A stretch of DNA of 64,000 bases from NCBI GenBank assembly GCA_012184525.1, contig WOFQ01000008.1:372001-436000 (forward strand), given 5' to 3'. The notes below the pieces were generated by a model, which saw only the letters and a list, made by a program, of their open reading frames with translations, did not search any database and had not been told where the DNA came from. Position numbers and translations under genes: made by a program. The stretch is from Xenoacremonium recifei. Taxonomy: Eukaryota > Ascomycota > Sordariomycetes > Hypocreales > Nectriaceae. This document shows, piece by piece, positions 1-9,200 of the stretch (its first letter is position 1; the number at the start of each line of letters is the position of its first letter).

Positions 1-1166
1 TTAAGTGTTGGAAACGGACAGACGGCTTAGTGTTAGAGCTCAACACCTTCTCACCTAGCGACTCGGAGCACTAGTTCAAGAATTATTGCATTGGACTAGA
101 CGCCCGAACCGATGGAGAATCTGAGCAGCAGCAGCAGCAAGAGGCTCCCGCTAGATGGCATGACCCAAAACACGGCTGGATTGATGGCCGGCAGGTTGAG
201 AGTCCCTCTGCAGACGCTATGTCACGTCTCTTCGCCCCGATATGCTTGAGTCTCCCGAAGAGCATCCCAGAGGTCCACGCAGTGACGCGGCTTGTCATCC
301 GTCGAGAATGTCGGCGGCAGATTATACCGCCAGTTCTGAGGCTATTGCTACAGAAGCTTCCTCGGCTACAATCTATGGTCTACGAGCCATGGCGCTTTTG
401 CCGCCGCACCTGGAAGATTGCGTGTGATAAGGGTATGTTGAGGTACCAACTGTTGGATCGACGACCTAATCATTTATTTGCAGAGTTTGCATCCGTGATT
501 CAAGACGCTCTGCCGAGTCACGTCGAAATGCTCTCGATCTTTGAGGATCCAAATTCTGAGCTTGTGTCGGCAATGCACCGCGATCCGTTGTTCGAGCAGG
601 TTATCGATGATAACATGACGGCAGGTGCTGAGCTAGTCAGAGCCCTGGTCTTGAGGAGTTGTGAGCTCAAACATCTCTCCATCTCCTTCATGGTTGATGC
701 CCGGCAATTTTTGGACTCTTTGCAGTCAACTCATTGCTGCTACAAATTACGATCGCTCACACTCACGGCGTCCATCCTCCAAAGAGAATCTCAAAGTAGG
801 CGAATTGCTTCTTTCTTAAGCGACGCGAGCTCGTTTCCGCAAGAGATGAAGCAGCTCGAACGATTGATACTTTGGAACAGCAAGCGAGGAGAGGCGTGTG
901 CGGTCATCTATCAGAGGGACAACTCAAGCCAGCAAGCTACTCTGACCTGGCGCGGAACATGGCATTTTGAGCTGAATTACGAAGTGGTAGAATTCTGGAA
1001 GAAGGTCGATCCAGAATTAAACCTCCGAATCGAAAACGAGCAGCTACAGGCAGTCGTCAAACATAACGGTGATGCCATCTACCACTTACGTTTGCCAGGG
1101 GAGGTTATCGATCCGATTTCTGCCCGGCAGCTACGACAGGAAGCATTTGCGGGAGAAGAGGTCTGA
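1..1166 (+). pseudogene. DUF6546-like fungal protein, 5' cut by window edge, interrupted by a stop codon
   Basis: One reading frame is open from position 3 to the stop at 1164-1166 except for a TAG at 72-74. Protein-like sequence continues on both sides of that stop (LELNTFSPSDSEH before, FKNYCIGLD after), so the break lies inside the coding region. From memory of the fungal DUF6546 family, a Trp normally sits there. A 51-nt in-frame intron (433-483) turns CDK-GMLRY into CDKEFASVIQD. Family-like blocks are EVHAVTRLVIRREC, YEPWR and, near the C terminus, LRLPGEVIDP. Without the break, the first internal Met is at 219 and would give about 298 residues after splicing. Function is unknown; many relatives carry an N-terminal F-box, which would lie outside the window. 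The alternatives are a shortened functional gene starting at 219 or a sequencing error at one base. Confidence 0.6.
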
Positions 1167-1502
1167 TGAAGGGTCTTCTTGTTGGCCTCTTATCTATTTC
1201 TTGTTGAAGAGTCGGGTCTAAAAAAAAAGTAAAGTATCTCTTGAGATGGACATGGAGATAGACAGGAAAATTACTGTGCAAGAAACCGTCCAAGTCATAT
1301 TTGTGACGAGAAGCAAAGCGGAGGGAGTAGTACAACACTTCTGGCTTCGAATTGATGATGTTCCCTACGTCCTCACCTACGCGAGAGGGGGGTCACGGTG
1401 GAAATAGTGTTAATATAGTAAATTAACTATTAAGCTAGTCCTAAAAGGACTTATTATTCTCAGGGCCTAAGCCTCTATTAGCTAGAGGACTATTTTTTCC
1501 CC
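1167..1502. other. AT-rich gene-free stretch
   Basis: No coding sequence is recognisable. The part from about 1405 is rich in TpA steps (for example 1411-1437) and contains small inverted repeats around 1437-1450 and 1471-1486. This fits an old repeat worn down by mutation, but no element could be named. Confidence 0.5.
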
Positions 1503-1574
1503 GCTAATACAGCTTTCACAGCTAATATAGTTTCCACAGCCAATACAGCTTTCATTGCTAACACAGCTAATACG
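1503..1574. repeat. 18-bp minisatellite, about four copies
   Basis: Four successive 18-bp units start at 1503, 1521, 1539 and 1557. The first is GCTAATACAGCTTTCACA and the others differ at a few positions, mostly C/T changes. The array sits in AT-rich DNA between two broken genes. Confidence 0.75.
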
Positions 1575-1623
1575 GTCAACATATACCTAGCCTTGCTGCC
1601 TTCCCTCCTTTATCAACTGTAAT

Positions 1624-2160
1624 TCAGTCACAGCTCGCACGCGTACCTGCCTGTAATATGAAATGCCGTAGTGCCCGGCTGGGAGAGTCATCCAAAGTCC
1701 GGACGCTGATCAGGTCACGGCAGACCTCTTTCGGAGACAGCTGTTCCAACAGTTCCAGGTACTCTTGCTTTTGGGCCTGGTAGGGCACGACGATCAGTGT
1801 CGTCCCTCTCTTCGTCAGGTCCTTTACGTTTACAATTGGCGCTGATCTGTATAGGTGAACTCAAATCGCGCACGAGTTATGCGTTTATCGTATTTATAAC
1901 TGATATTCCAAACTGATACTGCAGCAACTCAGGGATTTGGATAAACGCTGCCTGGTAATTGATGCCGTAGCTTCTACACATCCATCGCCGGATTGCGGTT
2001 GAAGCTGGCGTTCCCTGGGCTTTGACGACTGACATTTGTGCCTGGTAGAAGTACTCGCGGGCCCAATCTGCTACTTTTCCCTCTGCTCGATAGTTGCGAT
2101 CCAGGACAATGCTCGGCTGTCCAAGGTTGTCCAGTCGTTCGAGGTGGTCATAATCGTAGC
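1624..2160 (-). pseudogene. Degraded fragment resembling the C-terminal half of a DNA2/NAM7-type helicase
   Basis: Two neighbouring minus-strand frames carry protein-like sequence. The first (about 2160 to 1880) includes HLERLDNLGQPSIVLDRNY and ADWAREYFYQAQMSVVKAQ and ends at a TAA at 1877-1879. The second (about 1845 to 1625) includes KRGTTLIVVPYQAQKQEYL and ISVRTLDDSPS. These resemble the UvrD/AAA_12 region of fungal superfamily-1 helicases of the DNA2/NAM7 type; this match is from memory. There is no Walker A segment, no credible start and at least one frame change, so it reads as a dead remnant. Upstream, the frame runs into the G-rich heptamer array, which replaces any natural N terminus. 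Confidence 0.45.
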
Positions 2161-2297
2161 CCGTAGCCCGTAACCTGTAGGCCATAGCCCCTAGCCCGTA
2201 GGCCATAGCCCAGAGCCCGTAGCCCATAGCCCGTAACCCATAGCCCGTAGCCCATAGCCCCAAGCCCGTAACCTGTAACCCGTAACCCATAGTCTCA
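2157..2297. repeat. Degenerate heptamer array (minus strand TAYGGGY), G-quadruplex prone
   Basis: About 20 imperfect 7-bp units follow one another, mainly GCCCGTA and GCCCATA on the plus strand (minus strand TACGGGC and TATGGGC). Most units carry a GGG run separated by four bases on the minus strand. One minus-strand reading frame through the array gives the low-complexity peptide pattern GYGLRAMGYGLWAM, which is not a credible protein. Confidence 0.85.
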
Positions 2298-2828
2298 TAG
2301 TTTGATTCCAATTGGTTGCATTTTCAGTGACTGTACTCCTTATTATATAAATTTACAGTGCAATAGCACATATAATTCACTACAGCACCCTCGGAAGTGG
2401 TGCCTCTTTCCCGTGCCTACGGACTAATTTTGGCAGCTAATTGGGCTAACGCCACAAGCTCACCACCTGGCGTTTCTCCGTTTAAAACGGCGCTAAACAC
2501 CAGTGACCGTGGAGCAACCTCCAAACAGCCGCCGCCTGTTTTGTTCACGGCCTCTCGCCTTCACGTTCATCCGGACCAAACAAATCCAAGCAGTCACCAC
2601 CCACTTGCATGCACCTCCAAGCTCCAACCTCCTCTTCTCCGACTTCAGCCTTCCAACCTCACCGCTTACCATCAATTCTATTCCGCCTCTACCCATCTCG
2701 TGATCATCTGCATCTACGTTTGGAGGTGGTTTCCCCATTAGCGGCTTACTGAAGGAGGCATATCTCGATACCAGCGAGCCGTGCATCCTGCGCGCCTCGT
2801 TGGATGACCTCTCACTACTTGCAACACC
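2298..2828. other. Gene-free stretch upstream of the Cys-rich protein gene
   Basis: Short open frames here have no recognisable motifs. The last 300 bases are C/T-rich on the plus strand, as expected for a promoter and 5' leader of the gene starting at 2829. Confidence 0.5.
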
Positions 2829-3497
2829 ATGCCTCATGTCCACGAAGACGCTCATCTCGAACGGAAGCGAAGATGGAGTGAGGACGAGGAACGGAGTATC
2901 TTTGCCGATTTTGCCCCGGCCGAACAACAAAAAGACTTCTACGTCTTGAACCAGCGTCCCGACTTGACGCCACGAAAGATCCTGCCGCTGACGAAACGAG
3001 CGCGCATTACGGATGACGACATACATATTCACGACCTACCTCCTCTTTCACACCAACGGCGCCGATCTGGGCAGCTTCGCGTCGTCCAGATCCAGTCCCC
3101 TGCGGATATCAAGCCCCGGCGAACAAACGGCGCTCTGCTCGCACCCTGCCATATCTGCCACCGTAAGCCGACCAAGAAGTCTGACCTCGACTCCTTCGCA
3201 GAGTGCCAAGGCTGCGGTGAGCAGACATGCTTTGTCTGCATCCGAGAATGCCATGGCTGGAACCGTGACGACGGCTCAGTATTATCTGAGCAAGAAGTGT
3301 TGTCTCGGTCGTTCCAGATGCACGACGTCGACGACCAGGAGCAGAGCCACAAATCTCAGAACGAAGTCGAAGAGATGCGGAAAGGATGGGCTGCAGGTGG
3401 CCACCGTGCAGTGGTGTGCAGTCGATGCTGCATAGAGCGCGGCGCCGAAGGTGACGTCGCTTGCCTGGGATGTTTGTCACGAATGGAGGGTGCATGA
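2829..3497 (+). CDS. Conserved-looking Cys-rich (zinc-binding) hypothetical protein
   Basis: A single exon encodes 222 residues. The first 110 are charged and probably disordered (ERKRRWSEDEER near the start, a basic PLTKRARI segment). From about residue 107 there is a metal-binding pattern: CHIC, then CQGCG, then CFVC and a Cys in IRECHGW. A second set follows at the C terminus: CSRCC and CLGCL. Eight or more paired Cys suggest a RING- or PHD-like fold binding two zinc ions, but I do not recognise the family. The neighbour, RPT1, is convergent at 3928. The role is unknown; a regulatory or ubiquitin-related job would be a guess from the fold only. Confidence 0.75.
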   Translation: MPHVHEDAHLERKRRWSEDEERSIFADFAPAEQQKDFYVLNQRPDLTPRKILPLTKRARITDDDIHIHDLPPLSHQRRRSGQLRVVQIQSPADIKPRRTNGALLAPCHICHRKPTKKSDLDSFAECQGCGEQTCFVCIRECHGWNRDDGSVLSEQEVLSRSFQMHDVDDQEQSHKSQNEVEEMRKGWAAGGHRAVVCSRCCIERGAEGDVACLGCLSRMEGA

Positions 3498-3927
3498 ACT
3501 TGCTGCCAATATAGGCGATCTTTCACTACGACTAATGTATCCGAGTTACGCCCTCGATATATACGACAATTTTCGCTAAAGCGCTTCATCTGCAACTCGT
3601 TAAAGCGCGGGTGTTCGCGAAAGAGGTGCGATCCTGAATGGACGCTATTCACTAGGGAAAGGAGTTTGGGCTGGGTTTTGGGATTTTTAGGCAGAAAGCA
3701 TTGACATGCGGTAAAGGCCGCCTACGGGAGTCAATCGGAACTTAATGTAGATAGTTTAAAGACGATGATGGTAGCGTTGCTTTATCAGGTACCTCCAACA
3801 TATATCATCTACGTTTCATCACGAGATTCATAGTCTTTGAAAACGGATATTATCACCGCAGTGTCTAAAAGGGCCGCCGTCCAGTCCTTCGTTATTCGTA
3901 CACCCAAGTAAATTACATAACGCCGTT
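3498..3927. other. Intergenic region between convergent genes
   Basis: This holds the two 3' ends of the Cys-rich gene and RPT1. No further coding or RNA signal is seen. Confidence 0.5.
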
Positions 3928-5415
3928 CTAGTTGTACTGCATGTATGTCGCCGTCGAGTTGAACTTGAGGTTGCCCTTGATGACCTTGTCCACGGCGCTC
4001 AAGAAGTCCTTCTCCGAAGCAACCTTTCTTCGCGCCCGGATGGCAAACATGCCGGCCTCTGTGCACACACTTCTCAACTCGGCACCTGTGGCGTTGGGGC
4101 ACAGACGCGAGATGAGCTCCCATCGGATGTCTCGCTCGACAGACATGCTCTTCGCGTGGATGCGCAGGATGTTTGCTCGGCCCTCCAGGTCAGGGAGCGA
4201 GAACTCGATCTTTCGGTCGATACGACCGGGTCTCATGAGCGCGGGATCCAGGGTTGAGGGTCGGTTGGTGGCGAACATGACCTTGATGTTTCCTCGCGCG
4301 TCGAAGCCGTCGAGCTGAGTAATAAGCTCCAGCATAGTTCGCTGGACTTCGTTGTCACCACCGGCACCATCGTCGAATCGAGCACCGCCAATAGCATCGA
4401 TCTCATCGAAGAAGATGATGCAGGCCTTCTTCGTCCGCGCCATCTCGAAGAGTTCTCGAACCATTCTTGCACCCTCACCAACGTACTTCTGAACCAGTTC
4501 GCTGCCAATGACTCGGATGAAGGTAGCGTCCGTTCGGTTCGCCACGGCTCGTGCGCAAAGCGTCTTGCCAGTTCCAGGAGGACCGTAGAGAAGCGCACCC
4601 TTGGGAGGGTCGATACCGAGATTCACGAAACGTTCGGGAGACAGCAGTGGCATCTCGACAACTTCTCGTAGCTTCTCGACCTGCTCCTTGCATCCACCAA
4701 CATCACCATAGGTGACATCAGGCTTCTCCTCCACAGTCATCATAGTGACGCTCGCATCGATCTTCGGAGGAAGAGGAATCATGATCTGGTACTTGTTGCG
4801 ATCGACACCAACTCGCATGCCCTCCTCAATATCCGTGGGGCTGACCCGGTCGCCTAATTGAACGACGAACTTGGCAATCTGCTTCACGTTGATGACATAT
4901 TTACTCTTCGACTCGTCGCCTTTCTCGTCCGCGATGATCTTCGTGCATCGTGCTACTTGAAACGGTTGCTCTTCAGACATTCGTTGACGATCGGCAGCAA
5001 CATCCCATAGATGTGGTGGCGCAAGACCGGTGTCGGATTCCTATGTTTCGTTAGACAACACAATACCGCAGCCTGTAGTTAAGGTTGATCAAACCTTGAC
5101 ACCAATCTTCTCATCTACGCTTTGTTGCTTCTCCTTGATTTGTTTCTCGAGCTTCTTGATAGCCGTTCCATAGGGCGCGGCACCGTAGGTCTTCAACACT
5201 TGGATATCCCTAGACAGAGTCAGATTACGATATCATCCTGCGTTGTGAGACTCATCCATACTCATCTGTCAAAGGCGTGATCTTCTTCTCCTCTATCTCA
5301 TCGTCGGCGAATTTCTTCTGGTACTTCTCCCAGTCTTGACCGGTCGCGGAGGGCTATGGCGGTTAGTACCCATGCAGACAAACATGGCATGTGGCCAGCA
5401 GTCTGAGCTCACCAT
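3928..5415 (-). CDS. RPT1: 26S proteasome regulatory particle AAA-ATPase subunit Rpt1
   Basis: Four exons on the minus strand: 5415-5413 (only the ATG), 5353-5262, 5209-5095 and 5040-3928, giving 440 residues, the usual Rpt1 length. Introns are 5412-5354, 5261-5210 and 5094-5041, all GT-AG. The protein begins MPSATGQDWEKYQKK, continues through the N-terminal coiled coil (KKLEKQIKEKQQS) and the segment ESDTGLAPPHLWD typical of Rpt1, then the OB domain, and the AAA core with Walker A (GPPGTGKT), Walker B (IIFFDEIDA), the sensor motif FATNRP and arginine fingers in RPGRIDRK. The C terminus is TYMQYN. Rpt1 is one of six ATPases that unfold ubiquitinated substrates and feed them to the 20S core in nucleus and cytosol. 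It is divergent from CCT4, with 435 bp between start codons. Confidence 0.97.
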
Positions 5416-5850
5416 GATGGAGTCCGCAGGTCGAGGATATGAAGGATTACTCTCGCTTGTATTGCAGTGATGGGGGATGCAGGATATCGACGCGTAGAAG
5501 GTCTCGTCAGGAATTCGTCGCCGTAGGTATTCTCGTTGTTTGGTTGATGAAGGTCATAGAAGCCATTCCGTAATCCTTGAGTTGCCTTGAGCTCCAAGCA
5601 CAGACCACCACATGGAGGCGGCTGCGCAGCTAGCCCAATCAGGACTAAATCAAGGCACACCACGGAGCTGGATGATCTGTGACCCCGATCCAAAATTTCT
5701 GGGACGCAATAACAGCTAACGCACGCTGGTACCTAGGGCAGAAGGTGGGATATCTCAAGGCTGCTGGATTTCCCCAAATCGAGTTCCTTCAAGCACCCCG
5801 CGATCCGCATCCCTCCTCCGTGACAACTGGTCTCGCAGCTATCCGCCAAG
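5416..5850. promoter_or_regulatory. Shared divergent promoter of RPT1 and CCT4
   Basis: The two start codons point away from each other across 435 bp, so both promoters and 5' leaders must lie here. I looked for the yeast proteasome element (GGTGGCAAA) and did not find a copy. No clear TATA box is seen. Confidence 0.6.
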
Positions 5851-7621
5851 ATGTCTGCACCTACGGCAGCCCCAGCACCCGGCGGCTCGAGCAATGCCAC
5901 CTTTCGTGTACGAATGAAGCCCACCCCGCTATAGTCGGTGTTCTTGAGCTCCCCCGCTGATGAATCCCAGGACAAGGAAAAGCCCATGGCGGTGCGCTCG
6001 TCCAACATCGTCGCCGCCAGAGGTATGCGCTTTTGTCTTGAACGCGAAACCGAACCGTGACTTACACCTCTTAGCTGTTGCCGATGCGATCCGAACATCT
6101 CTGGGTCCCAGGGGTATGGACAAGATGATTCGAAGTGGAAAGGGGGAGACGATTATTACAAACGACGGCAACACCATGCTCAAGAGCATGTCAGTGATGC
6201 ACCCCACGGCGAAAATGCTGGTAAACCTGTCTGGCGCTCAAGATGTCGAAGCCGGTGATGGTACTACTTCCGTTGTGGTCATCTGCGGCAGCTTGCTTGG
6301 AGCTGCTGACCGACTACTGTCTAAGGGTATTCACCCTTCAGTTATTTCAGAGTCGTTCCAGCGCGCTGCCGCTGCCGCTGTTGAGGTTCTTCACGAAATG
6401 TCTCAGCCCATCTCTCTCACCGACACTGCCTCGCTGCTTCAAGCCGCCAACACCTCCTTGTCCTCGAAAATCGTTTCGCAATACTCGAACCTCCTCGGTC
6501 CTATGGCCGTCAACTCGGTCACCAAGACCATCGATCTCAAGACCGCCGAAAACGTTGACTTGAAAAACATTCGAATCATCAAGAAGGTTGGAGGAACGAT
6601 TGAAGACAGCGAGCTTGTTGACGGTTTGGTCCTCACTCAGCCCGTGTTGAAGAACGCTGGTGGCCCGATCCGAATCGAGAAGGCCAAGATCGGTTTGATC
6701 CAGTTCCAGCTGAGCCCTCCTAAACCCGACGTGAGTAGGATGATGCATTTCACACAATATGGTACTAACTTGGAGTAGATGGAAAACACCATCCAGGTTA
6801 ACGACTACCGACAAATGGACAAGATTGTCAAGGAAGAGCGATTATACCTCCTGAACATGGCCAAGAAGATCAAGAAGGCTAAGTGCAATGTGCTGTTCAT
6901 TCAGAAGTCCATCCTTCGGGACGCTGTCAACGACTTGTCTCTTCACTTTTTGGCCAAGCTGGGTATCCTGGCCGTGAAGGACATCGAGCGAGACGAGGTC
7001 GAGTTCATCTGCAAGTCTACTGGGTGCAAGCCTATTGCCGATATTGATTCGTTCACCGAGGACAAGCTTGGTTCGGCGGATCTTGTTGAGGAGGTGCAAT
7101 CCAGCGGATCGCGCATGGTTAAGGTTACCGGCACTAAGTCAACCGGAAAGACTGTCTCCGTGGTGGTTCGCGGCGCAAACTCCTTGATTTTAGAAGAGGC
7201 GGAGCGAAGTCTGCACGATGCGCTCTGTGTCGTCCGTTGTCTGGTTAAGAAGAAGGCTCTCATCGCTGGTGGTGGTGCCCCTGAAATTGAGATTGCTGCG
7301 CAGCTCTCAAAGCAGGCACGTAGCCTGACCGGAACCGAAGCCATCTGCTGGAAGGCCTTTGCAGAAGCTATGGAGGTCATCCCAACGACGCTGGCCGAGA
7401 ACGCGGGTCTCAACAGCATCAAGGTAGTTACCGACCTACGACACAGGCACGAGATGGGCGAGAAGAACGCAGGTGTCAGTATCAAGTCTGGAGGCGTCAA
7501 CACCAACATTTCTACGGAGAATGTGCTGCAGCCGCTGCTCGTCAGCACAAGCGCTATCGAGCTGGCGGCAGAGACGGTGAAGATGATTCTACGTATAGAC
7601 GATATTGCGTTGACCAGATAG
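5851..7621 (+). CDS. CCT4: T-complex protein 1 subunit delta (CCT4) of the cytosolic chaperonin
   Basis: Four exons, 5851-5907, 5971-6022, 6075-6730 and 6779-7621, encode 535 residues. Introns (5908-5970, 6023-6074, 6731-6778) have GT-AG ends, and the third shows a CTAAC branch site. Group II chaperonin marks are present: SLGPRGMDKMI and NDGNTMLKSM near the N terminus, the ATPase motif GDGTTSV, and GGGAPEIEIA in the C-terminal equatorial part. ENTIQVNDYRQMDKI is typical of the delta subunit. CCT is a double-ring ATP-driven folding machine for actin, tubulin and WD40 proteins. The chosen start gives a short Ala/Gly/Ser N terminus (MSAPTAAPAPGG) as in relatives. Divergent partner: RPT1. Confidence 0.96.
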
Positions 7622-7998
7622 AGATATCCCCAGCTGGATGCTGTATGATAATACCAAAAAAGGGTCACAAAACCTGGAGTCTGGGCAACGTCTCTCGATT
7701 TTTGATGTCATAATGTGGAATGGGAACTTATGTCATGTGAATTAGATTCAAGCTCAAAAATTCAAACGCACAGTTGATTCAATCGGGACGTGTGGTGATT
7801 GCGTCGGAGGCAGGAACGATTCTTGTGAGGCGCTCCTTCCGTTGCACGAATTCACCTCGGCACGTACTTCGATCACAACAAAACCTCTGCTACCTTTGCT
7901 TTGGTCTTTCCTTCTTCCCACCTCACCATAAATTTTGTTCTTTCCTCACGTTCATCGTGTCTTTTCATACAATAAAGTCTCTCTGACTTGACGCAGTC
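7622..7998. other. Intergenic region
   Basis: This is the 3' end of CCT4 and a C/T-rich promoter and leader for the next gene (for example 7890-7970). No other feature is seen. Confidence 0.5.
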
Positions 7999-8511
7999 AT
8001 GCCTGCTCAGGACGGGAAGTGGTACTCCGCGGCGGAGGATGACGATCCCTCTGAGATCGCTAGCCGAGCCCAAATGCGAATTCTCAAGGTATCGAAAGTT
8101 CTCGTCTCTCATGAGCTTGAGCAGCGAAGCTAATACTTTAGGTTCTCACAGCTACGAAGAAACCGTGACAGACGTGTTCAAGCTGCCATCAGAGACACAC
8201 ACGCGGCCCTAGAGACCCTGCGCAACCGAGTCACGGCCTACCAGGAAGAAAGACGCCAGAATAAGTACGTCTAATAGTCGGAATTATGTCATGGGTTCAG
8301 AACTCATTGTCTTTCTAGAGCGGAACAAGTCACAGGGGGGCTCGTGAAGATGCTGGAGGCCGTCGAGGGCAAGAAGTCGCTGGAAATGAAGATGGAAGAA
8401 GAGGTCCGCAAGATGCATACAAGATTGACCGAAGTGGAAGAAATGATGAAGGCAGGATTTAGCGGTAGAGAGGAAAGTATTCGTCAGGTGCTTGAAGATG
8501 CGCAGAAGTGA
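7999..8511 (+). CDS. Small coiled-coil hypothetical protein, three exons
   Basis: Exons 7999-8088, 8152-8264 and 8319-8511 splice in frame to 131 residues starting MPAQDGKWYSAAEDDDPSE. Introns are 8089-8151 and 8265-8318, both GT-AG. The first has two possible AG ends, and only the one at 8150-8151 keeps the frame open. After an acidic N terminus the protein is almost entirely helical and charged, with a heptad-like central and C-terminal part (LRRNRDRRVQAAIRD, then MKMEEEVRKMHTRLTEVEEM). No catalytic or targeting motif is seen. The clean splice signals and uninterrupted frame across three exons support a real gene. Function is unknown; a structural or adaptor role is only a guess. COX17 is convergent 310 bp downstream. 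Confidence 0.7.
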
Positions 8512-8820
8512 GGCCTTGGTTAGTACACCAAGTAGCCTTGCGATGGCTTCACGCGCCGCATACCTCTGGAGGGATGCGCGAGAGCTGGGTAGTGGTATCA
8601 TGAAACCGGGTTGAAAAGACATTCATGCCTCGCAATTTGTATGAATTCTTGGCCATTGTGAAGGAGTACAGTCATTCCGACAAGAGCCGATCACGCCACT
8701 TGCCGGTAAAGTCTTCGAATTCGCTCTCCCCAAGCACCAGAGAGGAAAAGATATGGATTGCCCGTAATATTCTACATGATATTGTACACAGCCTCTATTG
8801 CTGTCCTGAACTGACTGATC
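8512..8820. other. Intergenic region between convergent genes
   Basis: No coding or RNA signal beyond the two expected 3' ends. Confidence 0.45.
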
Positions 8821-9200
8821 TTACACCTGGTATCCAAATCCCGACATACAACTTCGGTATTGTTCGACGAGGGACTTGCAGTCGGCCGCGGGGTCTTTAG
8901 CGTTGGAGAAGAGCATGCACTCGTCGCGCTTTGATTTTTCCTCTTTGCACACGCAGCAGGGCTATCAGAGTACGTTAGAATTGACTTTCGGGACGAATTG
9001 GTTCGGAATACGTCGGCGACTGCTCACCTTGGGCTTCGTGGCGTTGTTCGCGGTCGTCGAGGCCGCAGGGGCCGAAGCTATATTAGAGTTAGCTGAAAGA
9101 TTGCCAATTGATAGCGTAGGGACGTACGGAGAGTAGCAACTTGAGCGTCCATGGTGATCGGTGCTGGTGGTCCTCCGATTGAAGATTGTGAAGCTCCCAT
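8821..9200 (-). CDS. COX17: Copper chaperone Cox17 for cytochrome c oxidase assembly
   Basis: Three minus-strand exons, 9200-9128, 9077-9028 and 8961-8821, encode 87 residues. Introns 9127-9078 and 9027-8962 are GT-AG. The C-terminal exon holds the whole Cox17 domain: KPCCVCKEEKSKRDECMLF, then a second Cys pair, forming a twin CX9C hairpin preceded by the copper-binding Cys-Cys. It ends MSGFGYQV. Cox17 works in the mitochondrial intermembrane space, is oxidised by Mia40, and hands Cu(I) to Sco1 and Cox11. The first exon has two in-frame starts: 9200 (MGASQSS) and 9152 (MDAQ), giving 87 or 71 residues. Yeast Cox17 is 69 residues, so the short form is nearer the usual length. The longer N terminus is Ser/Ala/Thr-rich and likely disordered. 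Confidence 0.93.

Noticed and set aside
2157..2297. CRISPR array or true telomere
   Set aside because: Units are contiguous heptamers without spacers, and the unit is not TTAGGG; the window continues into unique genes on both sides.
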